The position numbers and the translations under genes are program-made. DNA of 64,000 bases from Janibacter alkaliphilus (lineage in GTDB: Bacteria; Actinomycetota; Actinomycetes; Actinomycetales; Dermatophilaceae): NCBI RefSeq assembly GCF_013408565.1, contig NZ_JACBZX010000001.1, positions 1,860,001-1,924,000 of the forward strand, given 5' to 3'. The notes under the pieces were generated by a model. It was not told where the DNA came from and did no database searches. It saw only the letters and a program-made list of their open reading frames with translations. Every line of letters begins with the position of its first letter. The first letter of the stretch is position 1. Of this stretch, positions 16,349-22,703 are shown in pieces.

Positions 16349-16744
16349 ATGGAGGACCCCGTGGCCTATGACCCGGACGAGCGCATTCCGCGCAAGGATG
16401 CCGCACGACTCGCGCGACGTAGCCAGGACACGATTCGCCGATTGGAGCGCCGGCACCACCTGGCGGTCGAACGCGACGAGGCATCGCAGCAGGTCACCTA
16501 CCGAGTGCAGGACCTCGTGGACCTCGGTGTCCTGCACATCGAGGACGTCGCCACCGCGGGAAGCGCGGCTGAGTCCGCCGAACTGGCCGGGGCCCGTGAG
16601 ACCATCGCGCATCTGCGAGCCGACGTCGCCGAACGCGACGGTCGAGGAACAACTGACCCACTAAGGCTGGCGCGCACAGCGTGCAGGACTGCCGGAGCCT
16701 CGAAGCTTCGGTGCACACTCACTGCGCGCAGGCTTCGTCACTGA
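16349..16744 (+). CDS. hypothetical HTH-like protein, probably frameshifted at its C-terminus
   Basis: The ATG at 16349 opens a 131-codon frame. The N-terminal half, DERIPRKDAARLARRSQDTIRRLERRHHL, looks like a MerR/excisionase-type helix-turn-helix, and RVQDLVDLGVL resembles the wing region. A helical stretch AGARETIAHLRADVAERD follows. After about residue 95 the frame turns into Arg-rich sequence, whereas the +1 frame there continues as ATVEEQLTH, so a small indel probably shifted it. It reads into the integrase remnant region. It may be a phage or plasmid accessory DNA-binding protein; I do not recognise the family. Confidence 0.45.
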   Translation: MEDPVAYDPDERIPRKDAARLARRSQDTIRRLERRHHLAVERDEASQQVTYRVQDLVDLGVLHIEDVATAGSAAESAELAGARETIAHLRADVAERDGRGTTDPLRLARTACRTAGASKLRCTLTARRLRH

Positions 16745-16892
16745 GGCGCTGGGCGCAGGCGGACTCTCCATCGCCCAGGTTCAGGAAGTCACGGACCACA
16801 AGAGCACGCAGATCCTGCTCCAGTACTACCGGAAGGCCAATCTGAGGAAGGACAACCCAGCGGCGAAGGTCGCCGAGTCGTTGAACTTATGA
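16690..16892 (+). pseudogene. tyrosine integrase, C-terminal remnant
   Basis: Reading in the frame whose stop is 16890-16892, the sequence gives FGAHSLRAGFVTEAL, then VTDHKSTQILLQYYRKANL, ending KVAESLNL. HSLR is the HxxR box, DHKS the H/W position, and the tyrosine in LLQYYRKA is the nucleophile of tyrosine recombinases. No start codon or upstream catalytic domain exists: the frame is broken before about 16690. This is the expected position for the integrase of a tRNA-integrated island, now reduced to its last 60 or so residues. Confidence 0.8.
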
Positions 16893-18304
16893 GGCTCATC
16901 CCAATCGGGGGTGTAGGAGTTAGGGTCTGAAGCCGCCGGTCTCGAGCAGGCCTCGGGCGATGTAGTTGGTCAGGTTGCGGAACCCGAGTGCGGAGCCGCG
17001 CAGGTGTTCGAGCCGTCCGTTGAGCGCCTCGGTCGGCCCGTTGCTGGTGCCGGGTCGTTCGAAGTAGGCGAGCACGTCAGCGGCTCGCTTCTTCAGGGTC
17101 CGGCCCAGGGTGGTGAGCTCGGTGAGCACCTTGGGGACCCGGCGCTGAGGTCGGTGATCAGCTTCTCCATGAGCTCGCGGCCACGTTGCCGGTCCTCGTG
17201 GCGATAGGCGGCGATCATGCGCTGGTAGGCACCCCAGGTCGCCTCGACCTCGACGTGAACGTCATCAACGAACAGCGCGCGTAGCCTGTCGCTCTGCTTG
17301 TCGGTGAGCAGGTCCGCGCCGGTGTGCAGCGTGCGCCGCGACTTGTAGAGCGGGTCGTCCCTGAACCCACGGTGCCCGTGGATCGCGAGTTGGACCCGGC
17401 GCCGGCACCTGTCGAGGGCGTCACCGGCCAGGCGCACGACGTGGAAGGGATCCATCACCGTGACCGCGTCCGGGATCTCCTCTGCAGCGGCGGTCTTGAA
17501 CCCGGTGAAGCCGTCCATCGCGACCACCTCGACCGCGTCACGGAAGGCGTCGTCGCGGTCGGCGAGCCAGGTCTTGAACGCCGCCTTCGACCGGCCCTCG
17601 ACCATGTCCAGCAGCCTTGCTGGGCCGGCGCCATCGCGGACCGGGGTGAGGTCGATGATCACGGTGACGTACTTGTCGCTACGCCTGGTGTGGCGCCAGA
17701 CGTGCTCATCGACGCCAATGACCTTCACGCACTCAAACCGCGTGGGGTCGTTGATCAGCCGCCGCTTGCCTTCAGCCAAGCCGCGTTGTTGCCGGTGTCC
17801 CATGCGACCCCGAGTCCCTCGGCGACACGGGCGGCGGTGAGGTGTGCGACCACGATCCCTTCCAGCGCCCACCGCAGCCCGGTGTGCGAGAGCTCCGCCG
17901 CGGCGCTGGTGGCTTGGCGCCCACGTGTCCAGTCGGCACAGCGTTAGCGGCGCACTACAACTTCCGGCACGCTCGGTCGCCAACCCAGCGGCTCGTGGGC
18001 CAACTGCCGGCTAACGGTGTCTCGAGCAGCGCCTTCGCTGCCGCACCGTCGGCACCACTGATCTGGTTCCACCACTCGGCACGCGAGGACCGCACGATCC
18101 GGTTCAAGTCGTTGTCCGGTCACGCTCAGACCGAGGCCGTCGAGTCGAGCGAAGGCGGTCAGGTCAGGGCGGCCGGCGGGGTAGCGTCGGGCACGTCGAG
18201 GTCTTCCGGATGGATGGCGTAGGAACCTCCGTCGTCGGGAGACCTCGACGTCTATCTGCGGACCGACGCTCCCGGCCGACCTACACCGTCGTCTCAGAAG
18301 ACCC
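16893..18304 (-). mobile_element. ISL3-family insertion sequence, degenerate
   Basis: About 1.41 kb, normal for ISL3. The left end GGCTCATCCCAATCGGGG followed by GTGTAGG (16893-16917) matches, with mismatches, the inverted right end at 18280-18304, whose complement ends GGTGTAGG. A cleaner right end of a related copy lies at 21215-21239. No 8-bp target duplication is visible. The single transposase gene, read on the minus strand, is broken. Confidence 0.8.
16920..18190 (-). pseudogene. ISL3-type transposase, multiply frameshifted
   Basis: The pieces together give a full ISL3 transposase. The N-terminus LDGLGLSVTGQRLEPDRAVL with a zinc-finger CRRCGSEG (about 18160-17950) ends in a stop at 17944. 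The DDE core, VKVIGVDEHVWRH, VVAMDGFTGFKTA and VTVMDPFHVVRLAGDAL, runs in a second frame to about 17130. The C-terminus, FERPGTSNGPTEALNGRLEHLRGSALGFRNLTNYIARGLL, runs in a third frame to 16920. The stretch around 17790-17940 is also out of frame: AWDTGNNAAW appears in the wrong frame. At least three frame breaks make it inactive. Confidence 0.88.
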
Positions 18305-18797
18305 CTGAAACGTCTTCGACGACGACGGGACCGGCGAGGAGGAGGGCGCGGTGAGCTAAAGGAATGGAGCTTGCTCGGCTTCGACGCCGCCGCAAGCTCC
18401 GGTGAAACGGTCGGTACTGGTCGGTCGTCGTCGGTCACCACCGGATGGCGGCGTCCCCCACGCTCGGCGTTTGCGCAGGTCAGCGGCTCGTTCGACCAGT
18501 GGGCACATCAAGCGATAGACGCAAAGCCGACGTGATGAGGTCGTCGGTTCGATTTCCACAGGGGCTCCGGCGAACAGCCCCTGACCTGCGGAAACGCAGG
18601 GCAGGGGCTGTTCGGGTCTGGTGGTCGCGCGATGCGCTGGCCTCACGGCTCTGCCCGACACCGACGTCGCTCTCCTCTGCGACGGACCCCTCGCGGCCGG
18701 CATCCTGTCCGTGTGTCGATAGGCCTCGCACCGCTCGGCAACGCAGCGTGGCGTTGCGTCGCGACCTGGCTACGGCTCGGAGGGGCGCGATCGTCTC
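18305..18797. other. non-coding island stretch with one strong hairpin
   Basis: No frame here has a recognisable product or a convincing ribosome binding site. It holds the hairpin at 18573-18612 and short Arg-rich open frames on both strands that look random. Confidence 0.5.
18573..18612. terminator. strong two-part hairpin
   Basis: AACAGCCCCTG pairs with CAGGGGCTGTT, and CCTGCG/CGCAGG continues the stem around GAAA, with one unpaired base on each side between the two parts. The GNRA-like loop and long stem resemble an intrinsic terminator, but no gene ends nearby, so it is probably a leftover of a lost gene or the mark of an older junction. Confidence 0.6.
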
Positions 18798-18888
18798 GTG
18801 CGTTGGCGGACTACGGGAGCTTGGACGCGAGGACGTCGGCCGCCATGATCTCGGGTGCTGCGCCGAGGAGGTGCTGGTTGGCCGTCAG
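18798..18888. repeat. 91-bp direct repeat, copy 1 (3' fragment of monooxygenase gene)
   Basis: This stretch is nearly identical (two differences near its end) to 19499-19589, which holds the last codons of the intact antibiotic-biosynthesis-monooxygenase gene. On the minus strand it encodes LTANQHLLGAAPEIMAADVLASKLP and a stop at 18811, matching the end of that gene, but no start or N-terminal part exists. It is therefore a gene fragment left by duplication. Confidence 0.85.
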
Positions 18889-18970
18889 GTCCGAGCCGTG
18901 ACCGTCTACGTCGACGACGCACGCATCCAGCCCCGTGCCGGCCGGGGGCCGGGTTCGGTGCGGGTCGGTC

Positions 18971-19381
18971 TCAGAAGGCGCTGGCGGCGGCTTCGGCGAC
19001 GGCCTGGTCTTGGACGCCGGTTCCTCCGCTGACGCCGACGGCGCCGACGACCTGGCCGTCGCGCTCGAGCGGGATGCCACCGGCGAAGATCATCACCCGA
19101 CCGTCGTTGGAGGCGTTGATGCCGTAGAACTGCTCACCGGGTTGGGCGAGGTCGCCGAGGTCTTTGGTGGCTGTGTCGAACGCTCGGGCCGTGAAAGCTT
19201 TGTTGATCGAGATGTCGATGCTGCCCAGCCACGCTCCGTCCATCCGTACGTGAGCGACGAGATTGCCGCCGGCATCGACGACGGCGATGTTACTGGGCTG
19301 ACCCTGCGTGCTGGATTCAGCTTCTGCTGCCGCGATGACACGTTTGGCGTCGTCCAACGACAATGTAGGAATAGATGGCAT
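18971..19381 (-). CDS. GlcG/HbpS-family (DUF336) protein
   Basis: A 136-residue GlcG/HbpS-type protein: LSLDDAKRVIAAAE at the N-terminus, NIAVVDAGGNLVAHVRMDGAWLGS for the first sheet, SINKAFTARAF for the central helix, and GGIPLERDGQVVGAVGVSGGTGVQDQAVAEAAA at the C-terminus. Members bind heme or act as accessory subunits in small-molecule catabolism; the biochemical role is often unknown. The ATG at 19381 has AGGAG seven bases upstream. The gene follows a monooxygenase gene on the same strand, 130 bp away, and both are divergent from a GlxA-type regulator that probably controls them. Confidence 0.88.
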   Translation of the reverse strand: MPSIPTLSLDDAKRVIAAAEAESSTQGQPSNIAVVDAGGNLVAHVRMDGAWLGSIDISINKAFTARAFDTATKDLGDLAQPGEQFYGINASNDGRVMIFAGGIPLERDGQVVGAVGVSGGTGVQDQAVAEAAASAF

Positions 19382-19498
19382 CAATTGCTCCTTCGAATGT
19401 GGCGTGCGCTTTGTGGCTCGAGCCGCTCCAGAGCCGCCCGTTGGTTTGCCTGTTGAGTTTGTGACCGACAGCGCTCGTGTTGTGTTCGCGTTGCGGAC

Positions 19499-19589
19499 GT
19501 GCGTTGGCGGACTACGGGAGCTTGGACGCGAGGACGTCGGCCGCCATGATCTCGGGTGCTGCGCCGAGGAGGTGCTGATTGTCCGTCAG
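19499..19589. repeat. 91-bp direct repeat, copy 2
   Basis: Partner of 18798-18888, 701 bp away. This copy includes the real 3' end of the monooxygenase gene. The two copies flank the GlcG-like gene, as if a monooxygenase-GlcG unit had been tandemly amplified and then mostly lost. Confidence 0.85.
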
Positions 19590-19823
19590 GGCTGCGACGA
19601 TGGCGCCGTTGGCGTGGGCGTCGCGAGCGGCCTCGTCGGGGAATGCATCGAAGATCCAGAAAGTGTCGGCGTGGGTCCTGACCGCGAACCAGACAATCGT
19701 TCCTACTTCTTCGTTGGCGAGCGCGACAGCGCCGGCGAGCAGATCGGCGAGCGCGTCGTGCTGTCCATCGGCTGCGACGATCTTGGCGACGAAGGCATAC
19801 GGAAGTGATGCGGGTGTGGACAT
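19512..19823 (-). CDS. YgiN-like antibiotic-biosynthesis monooxygenase (ABM) family protein
   Basis: A 103-residue ferredoxin-like ABM protein: YAFVAKIVAADGQHDALADLL opens the domain, followed by EEVGTIVWFAVRTHADTFWIFDAFPDEAARDAHANG and the final helix LLGAAPEIM. Such small dimers oxidise quinols or polyketide/aromatic substrates without metal or cofactor, and some degrade heme. The ATG at 19823 has AGGAGA upstream. It is the first gene of a probable two-gene unit with the GlcG-like gene, divergent from the AraC-type regulator; the 108-bp gap should hold both promoters. Confidence 0.88.
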   Translation of the reverse strand: MSTPASLPYAFVAKIVAADGQHDALADLLAGAVALANEEVGTIVWFAVRTHADTFWIFDAFPDEAARDAHANGAIVAALTDNQHLLGAAPEIMAADVLASKLP

Positions 19824-19931
19824 GAGGGGTTCTCCTAGGTGTCGAGGTTACCCGGTGAAGCAAGTTCAGCGTAGGACGAGCAAGGGCATGTGAGAAGTGG
19901 CGTATACGGCAGTATTGCTATTGTTTGCGCC

Positions 19932-20873
19932 ATGCGTATCGGACTGATCGCGATCGACGGCTGCTTCGGTTCGGCTGTCGCGTCGGTCATCGACATCGTG
20001 CGGGTGGCCGACGGAGCCCGCGGCGATGTCGACCCGCGGATCGACCCGATCGAACTCGCCATCCTCGGACCGAAACGGACAGTGACCACGACGGCATCGA
20101 TGACCCTGTCGGTGGGCTACCCGCTGTCGGAGTCCGCAGAGTTCGACGTGGTCGTCGTCCCTGCGCTTGGAACCCTCACTGCCGCCGCTACCAACGACGC
20201 CCTACAGAGCCGAGATGTTCGTTCGGTCATCGCCTCGCTCGGGCGCCTCGACGACGCGACCACCCGGATCGCCGCGGCGTGCACCGGCGTGTTCGCTGTC
20301 GCCGAGACCGGACGGATGGATCATCGGCGGGCGACGACCAGCTGGTTCCTGGGGCCGGAGTTCCTGAAGCGCTATCCGGCCGTCGCCCTCGATCTCGACA
20401 CCATGGTCGTGGTCGACGGGAACCTCGTCACCGCCGGCGCCGCCTTCGCCCACATCGACCTCGCGCTCTCACTCGTGCGATCGATCAGCCCCGACCTGGC
20501 CCAACATGTCGCCAAGCTCCTCATCATCGACGAGCGTCCGTCGCAGGCGGCCTTCGTCGCCTACGAACATCTCCGGCACGATGACCCGATCGTCGTCGAG
20601 TTCGAACGCTTCGTGCGCGCCCGCCTGGACGAACCGTTCAACGTCGCCTTCGTCGCGCAGTCGCTCGGCACCAGCCGGCGCACCCTCGAACGACGAGTCC
20701 GTGCGGCGCTCAACCTCACTCCGCTCGGCTTCGTCCAACGGCTTCGCATCGAACGAGCTCGGCACCTCTCAGCAACCACGGACCTCACCTCCGCCGACAT
20801 CGCGCTACGGGTCGGCTACGCGAACGCCGAGACTCTGCGCTCCCTCCTGCGCAGGGAGCGACGCCGTTCCTGA
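19932..20873 (+). CDS. GlxA/FtrA-type AraC-family transcriptional regulator
   Basis: A 313-residue protein with an N-terminal DJ-1/PfpI-like domain (MRIGLIAIDGCFGSAVASVID; FDVVVVPALG; RIAAACTGVFAVAETG, where C is the nucleophile-elbow cysteine) and a C-terminal AraC double helix-turn-helix (from about residue 225: FVAQSLGTSRRTLERRVRAAL, then ADIALRVGYANAETLRSLLRR). GlxA-type regulators sense small molecules through the PfpI-like domain. The ATG at 19932 begins the domain exactly; an upstream in-frame GTG at 19890 would add an unconserved tail. The likely targets are the divergent ABM and GlcG genes. Confidence 0.88.
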   Translation: MRIGLIAIDGCFGSAVASVIDIVRVADGARGDVDPRIDPIELAILGPKRTVTTTASMTLSVGYPLSESAEFDVVVVPALGTLTAAATNDALQSRDVRSVIASLGRLDDATTRIAAACTGVFAVAETGRMDHRRATTSWFLGPEFLKRYPAVALDLDTMVVVDGNLVTAGAAFAHIDLALSLVRSISPDLAQHVAKLLIIDERPSQAAFVAYEHLRHDDPIVVEFERFVRARLDEPFNVAFVAQSLGTSRRTLERRVRAALNLTPLGFVQRLRIERARHLSATTDLTSADIALRVGYANAETLRSLLRRERRRS

Positions 20874-21077
20874 CCTATCGCCATGCCATAGAACCACCTC
20901 TCAGCACGTCGCGTCGACGCTCCTGCGTCGCCCCTGGACGACCCACTCGACACGCCCGCAGCACAGGCCATGTGACGTGTCCCGGCTTCCCGGACGGTCG
21001 GGGTTGGGTGGCTGTGATGTCGCTGCGTTCTCGTTGAGAGGATCAGCAGACCCGATCAGAGCCGATTGGGATAAGAC
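20874..21077. other. intergenic stretch without recognised features
   Basis: I see no plausible gene here. A short piece GCCGATTGGGATAAG (21061-21075) resembles the inverse of the ISL3 left-end repeat and may be IS debris. Confidence 0.4.
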
Positions 21078-21239
21078 GCGAAGGCGGTCAGGTCAGGGCG
21101 GCCGAAGCTGGCCGGCGGGCGTCGGCCACGTCGAGGTCTTTCGGATGGATGGCGTAGGAACCTCCATCGTCGGGAGATCTCGACGTCTACCTGCGGACCG
21201 ACGCGCCCGGCCGACCTACACCCTCATCTGGGAAGAGCC
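21078..21239. mobile_element. solo right end of a second ISL3-type element
   Basis: This 162-bp stretch is a close copy of 18149-18304, the transposase start region and right terminal repeat of the broken ISL3 element. Its terminal 25 bp (21215-21239) read inward as GGCTCTTCCCAGATGAGG then GTGTAGG and match the left terminal repeat better than the first copy does. The rest of the element is missing, so this is a deletion remnant of another insertion. Confidence 0.8.
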
Positions 21240-21397
21240 AGATTCGCTTGTGACGCCTTTGAGCTCCGTGAGCCTGTCGTCCTTCGGTCCAGTCGCGGGT
21301 TCGAATCGTCCCCCTACTGTTCTTCCTGCCACTTTGGCGTGTCCGCGTTCGCGGGGCGTAGCATGGAGATGTTCCCAGCGCGGCCTCGCTGCAACGA

Positions 21398-21934
21398 TCA
21401 CCCTAAGATGGGGGCGGTCAATCCGTTGTTGCGGAGCGGACGCCATATCCAGACGCCACCGAATCGCCGGATGAGTTGCACAGGTTCGTCGGTAGAGGGG
21501 GTTCGTAAAGTCAAGTCCGCTATCGTTAGGGCGAACCGCTGATCCAAAAAATAGGGCGCAACTTCTTGCGGTGACTCACCAACGACGCAGTCGACCCCGG
21601 CGCTGATTGCGTTCTCAAGGACGGATTCCAGTAGTACCCGCCCGACCGAGCGGCGGTACTCCTCACGTGTTGCGATCGCGTCGATGTACCAAACGGCCTG
21701 CGACTGCGCTTCCGGAAGCGGCACGGTGGCGATGGATGCGATGATCTCCTCGCCCAGTCGAGCTACGAGCCACAGCGATTGCTTCTTGTTGGCACCTGTG
21801 CCTTGTCGTTCGAGCCACCAACCGTCGGAGGCGACGGGGCCGCGTTCCGGCAGGGCCTCACGCGCGAGCTCGGCGCAGTCACGCGCGTAGTGCCGGCAGC
21901 CTGGCTCGATCTCAGCCAACTGTCTGTGACTCAT
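21398..21934 (-). CDS. GNAT-family N-acetyltransferase
   Basis: A 178-residue protein with a GNAT core: LWLVARLGEEIIASIATVPLPE for strands 2-4, WYIDAIATREEYRRSVGRVLLESVLENAISAG for the acetyl-CoA-binding motif A (the R/Q-x-x-G-x-G/A loop reads RRSVGR), and VDCVVGESPQEVAPYFLDQRFAL for the last strand and helix. The substrate is unknown. The ATG at 21934 has GAGGTG upstream. It is divergent from a small XRE-type regulator, with the palindromic operator between them. It could be an antibiotic or tRNA/ribosome-targeting acetyltransferase, but nothing specific is visible. Confidence 0.8.
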   Translation of the reverse strand: MSHRQLAEIEPGCRHYARDCAELAREALPERGPVASDGWWLERQGTGANKKQSLWLVARLGEEIIASIATVPLPEAQSQAVWYIDAIATREEYRRSVGRVLLESVLENAISAGVDCVVGESPQEVAPYFLDQRFALTIADLTLRTPSTDEPVQLIRRFGGVWIWRPLRNNGLTAPILG

Positions 21935-21954
21935 AATCGACACCTCACCTCGAT

Positions 21955-21989
21955 AGTGCACTTTAGAGCACTGTGCACAGAAGTGCACT
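21955..21989. promoter_or_regulatory. AGTGCACT operator cluster between GNAT and XRE genes
   Basis: The perfect 8-bp palindrome AGTGCACT occurs at 21955-21962 and again at 21982-21989. A third GTGCAC core (21973-21978) lies between them within CTGTGCACAG. The cluster lies between the divergent starts and is a likely binding site for the XRE protein. Confidence 0.7.
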
Positions 21990-22005
21990 GCGGGATCTTG
22001 GCGAG

Positions 22006-22236
22006 GTGCGCGAACAGCCGGTCGACGGGCCAGACCTAGTGGGCCTTGGTCATGCGGTTGCACGCCGACGGCAGGAGCGAGGCTGGAGCATCGATGCTCT
22101 AGCGGACGCGTCTGGAGTTGGTCGACGCACGATCATGAACATCGAGTCTGCGGCGAAGACTCCACGAATTGACACGCTTTACGCGGTAGCCAAAGCGCTC
22201 GACACGCCATTGGCCCAACTTGTTGAACAGTTGTAG
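22006..22236 (+). CDS. small XRE-family HTH regulator
   Basis: A 76-residue single-domain Cro/C1-type helix-turn-helix protein: LGHAVARRRQERGWSIDALADASGVGRRTIMNIESAAKTPRIDTLYAVAKALDTPLAQLVEQL spans the complete five-helix fold. The GTG at 22006 is preferred because the longer frame, starting at GTG 21973, would begin inside the palindromic operator. It probably represses itself and the divergent acetyltransferase gene through the AGTGCACT sites. Confidence 0.82.
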   Translation: MREQPVDGPDLVGLGHAVARRRQERGWSIDALADASGVGRRTIMNIESAAKTPRIDTLYAVAKALDTPLAQLVEQL

Positions 22237-22485
22237 TCGTCGAGAATGCTCATAGCTCCGGGCAGTGGCGCCCGTGACTGCTTGGACGAGGGTGTCACCG
22301 GGTGTGCATCACCCGTCGCGCTCCCAGGCCCAAATGCGGCATTTGCTTCCCTCGCACCTGCGCGAACAGTGTGTTAGTTTGGTTGCAGACGTGAACAACT
22401 CAGAGGCCTTGGCAATCGCCATGGCCCGCTCTTTTACGCGCCAGTGAGGATCGACTGATCTGTTGGCAGGGATTTGCAGATAATC
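22237..22485. other. right end of island, no clear gene
   Basis: Only a small palindrome AAATGCGGCATTT (22331-22343) and an 18-codon frame from GTG 22391 are visible. I cannot support a gene. Confidence 0.4.
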
Positions 22486-22497
22486 CCCCCGCTACCA
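22486..22497 (+). other. right attachment repeat
   Basis: CCCCCGCTACCA, an exact copy of the tRNA-fMet 3' end, marks the right border of the island. Confidence 0.8.
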
Positions 22498-22500
22498 CCC

Positions 22501-22536
22501 ACGAAGGGCCCGGACCGATCGGTCCGGGCCCTTCGT
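22501..22536 (+). terminator. ancestral tRNA-fMet terminator displaced by the island
   Basis: A perfect 36-nt palindrome: ACGAAGGGCCCGGACC pairs with GGTCCGGGCCCTTCGT around GATC. It begins four bases after the right att repeat, where a tRNA terminator belongs. No other gene ends here on the plus strand. Confidence 0.85.
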
Positions 22537-22703
22537 CATGCCTCACGATCCATTACTGCAGGTGCCAGCTGACCTCGCGCGCTCCGACCACTGCTCCGCT
22601 GCTCTGCCCCGCCGTCCGCGCGGGCGGGCCACCCGCTCGACGCGCGCGCTGCCGCGACCTGCGTCACAGTGGAGGGATCGCCACGCGACCCCCGGGAGCA
22701 GCC

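Larger units (their letters stand above)
16040..22497. mobile_element. decayed genomic island integrated at tRNA-fMet
   Basis: The tRNA 3' end CCCCCGCTACCA (16040-16051) is repeated at 22486-22497, as tRNA-directed tyrosine integrases produce. Between the repeats lie an integrase C-terminal remnant near the left end, a broken ISL3-type element, a solo IS end, duplicated gene pieces and genes unlike the flanking core. A perfect terminator hairpin starts 4 bases after the right repeat, where the tRNA's own terminator would be expected before insertion. No complete integrase, relaxase or phage gene remains, so it looks immobile. Confidence 0.85.

Noticed and set aside
18541..18566. tRNA T-arm-like sequence GGTTCGATTTCC before the strong hairpin
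   Set aside because: Stem pairing is poor and no acceptor or anticodon arm is found, so a tRNA remnant cannot be supported.
21295..21325. Second T-arm-like sequence GCGGGTTCGAATCG
   Set aside because: The loop matches, but the stem does not pair and no cloverleaf can be drawn; it may be old attachment-site debris.
21398..22236. Calling GNAT/XRE a toxin-antitoxin system
   Set aside because: The genes are divergent and the XRE protein is not an RHH-type antitoxin; toxicity cannot be read from sequence.
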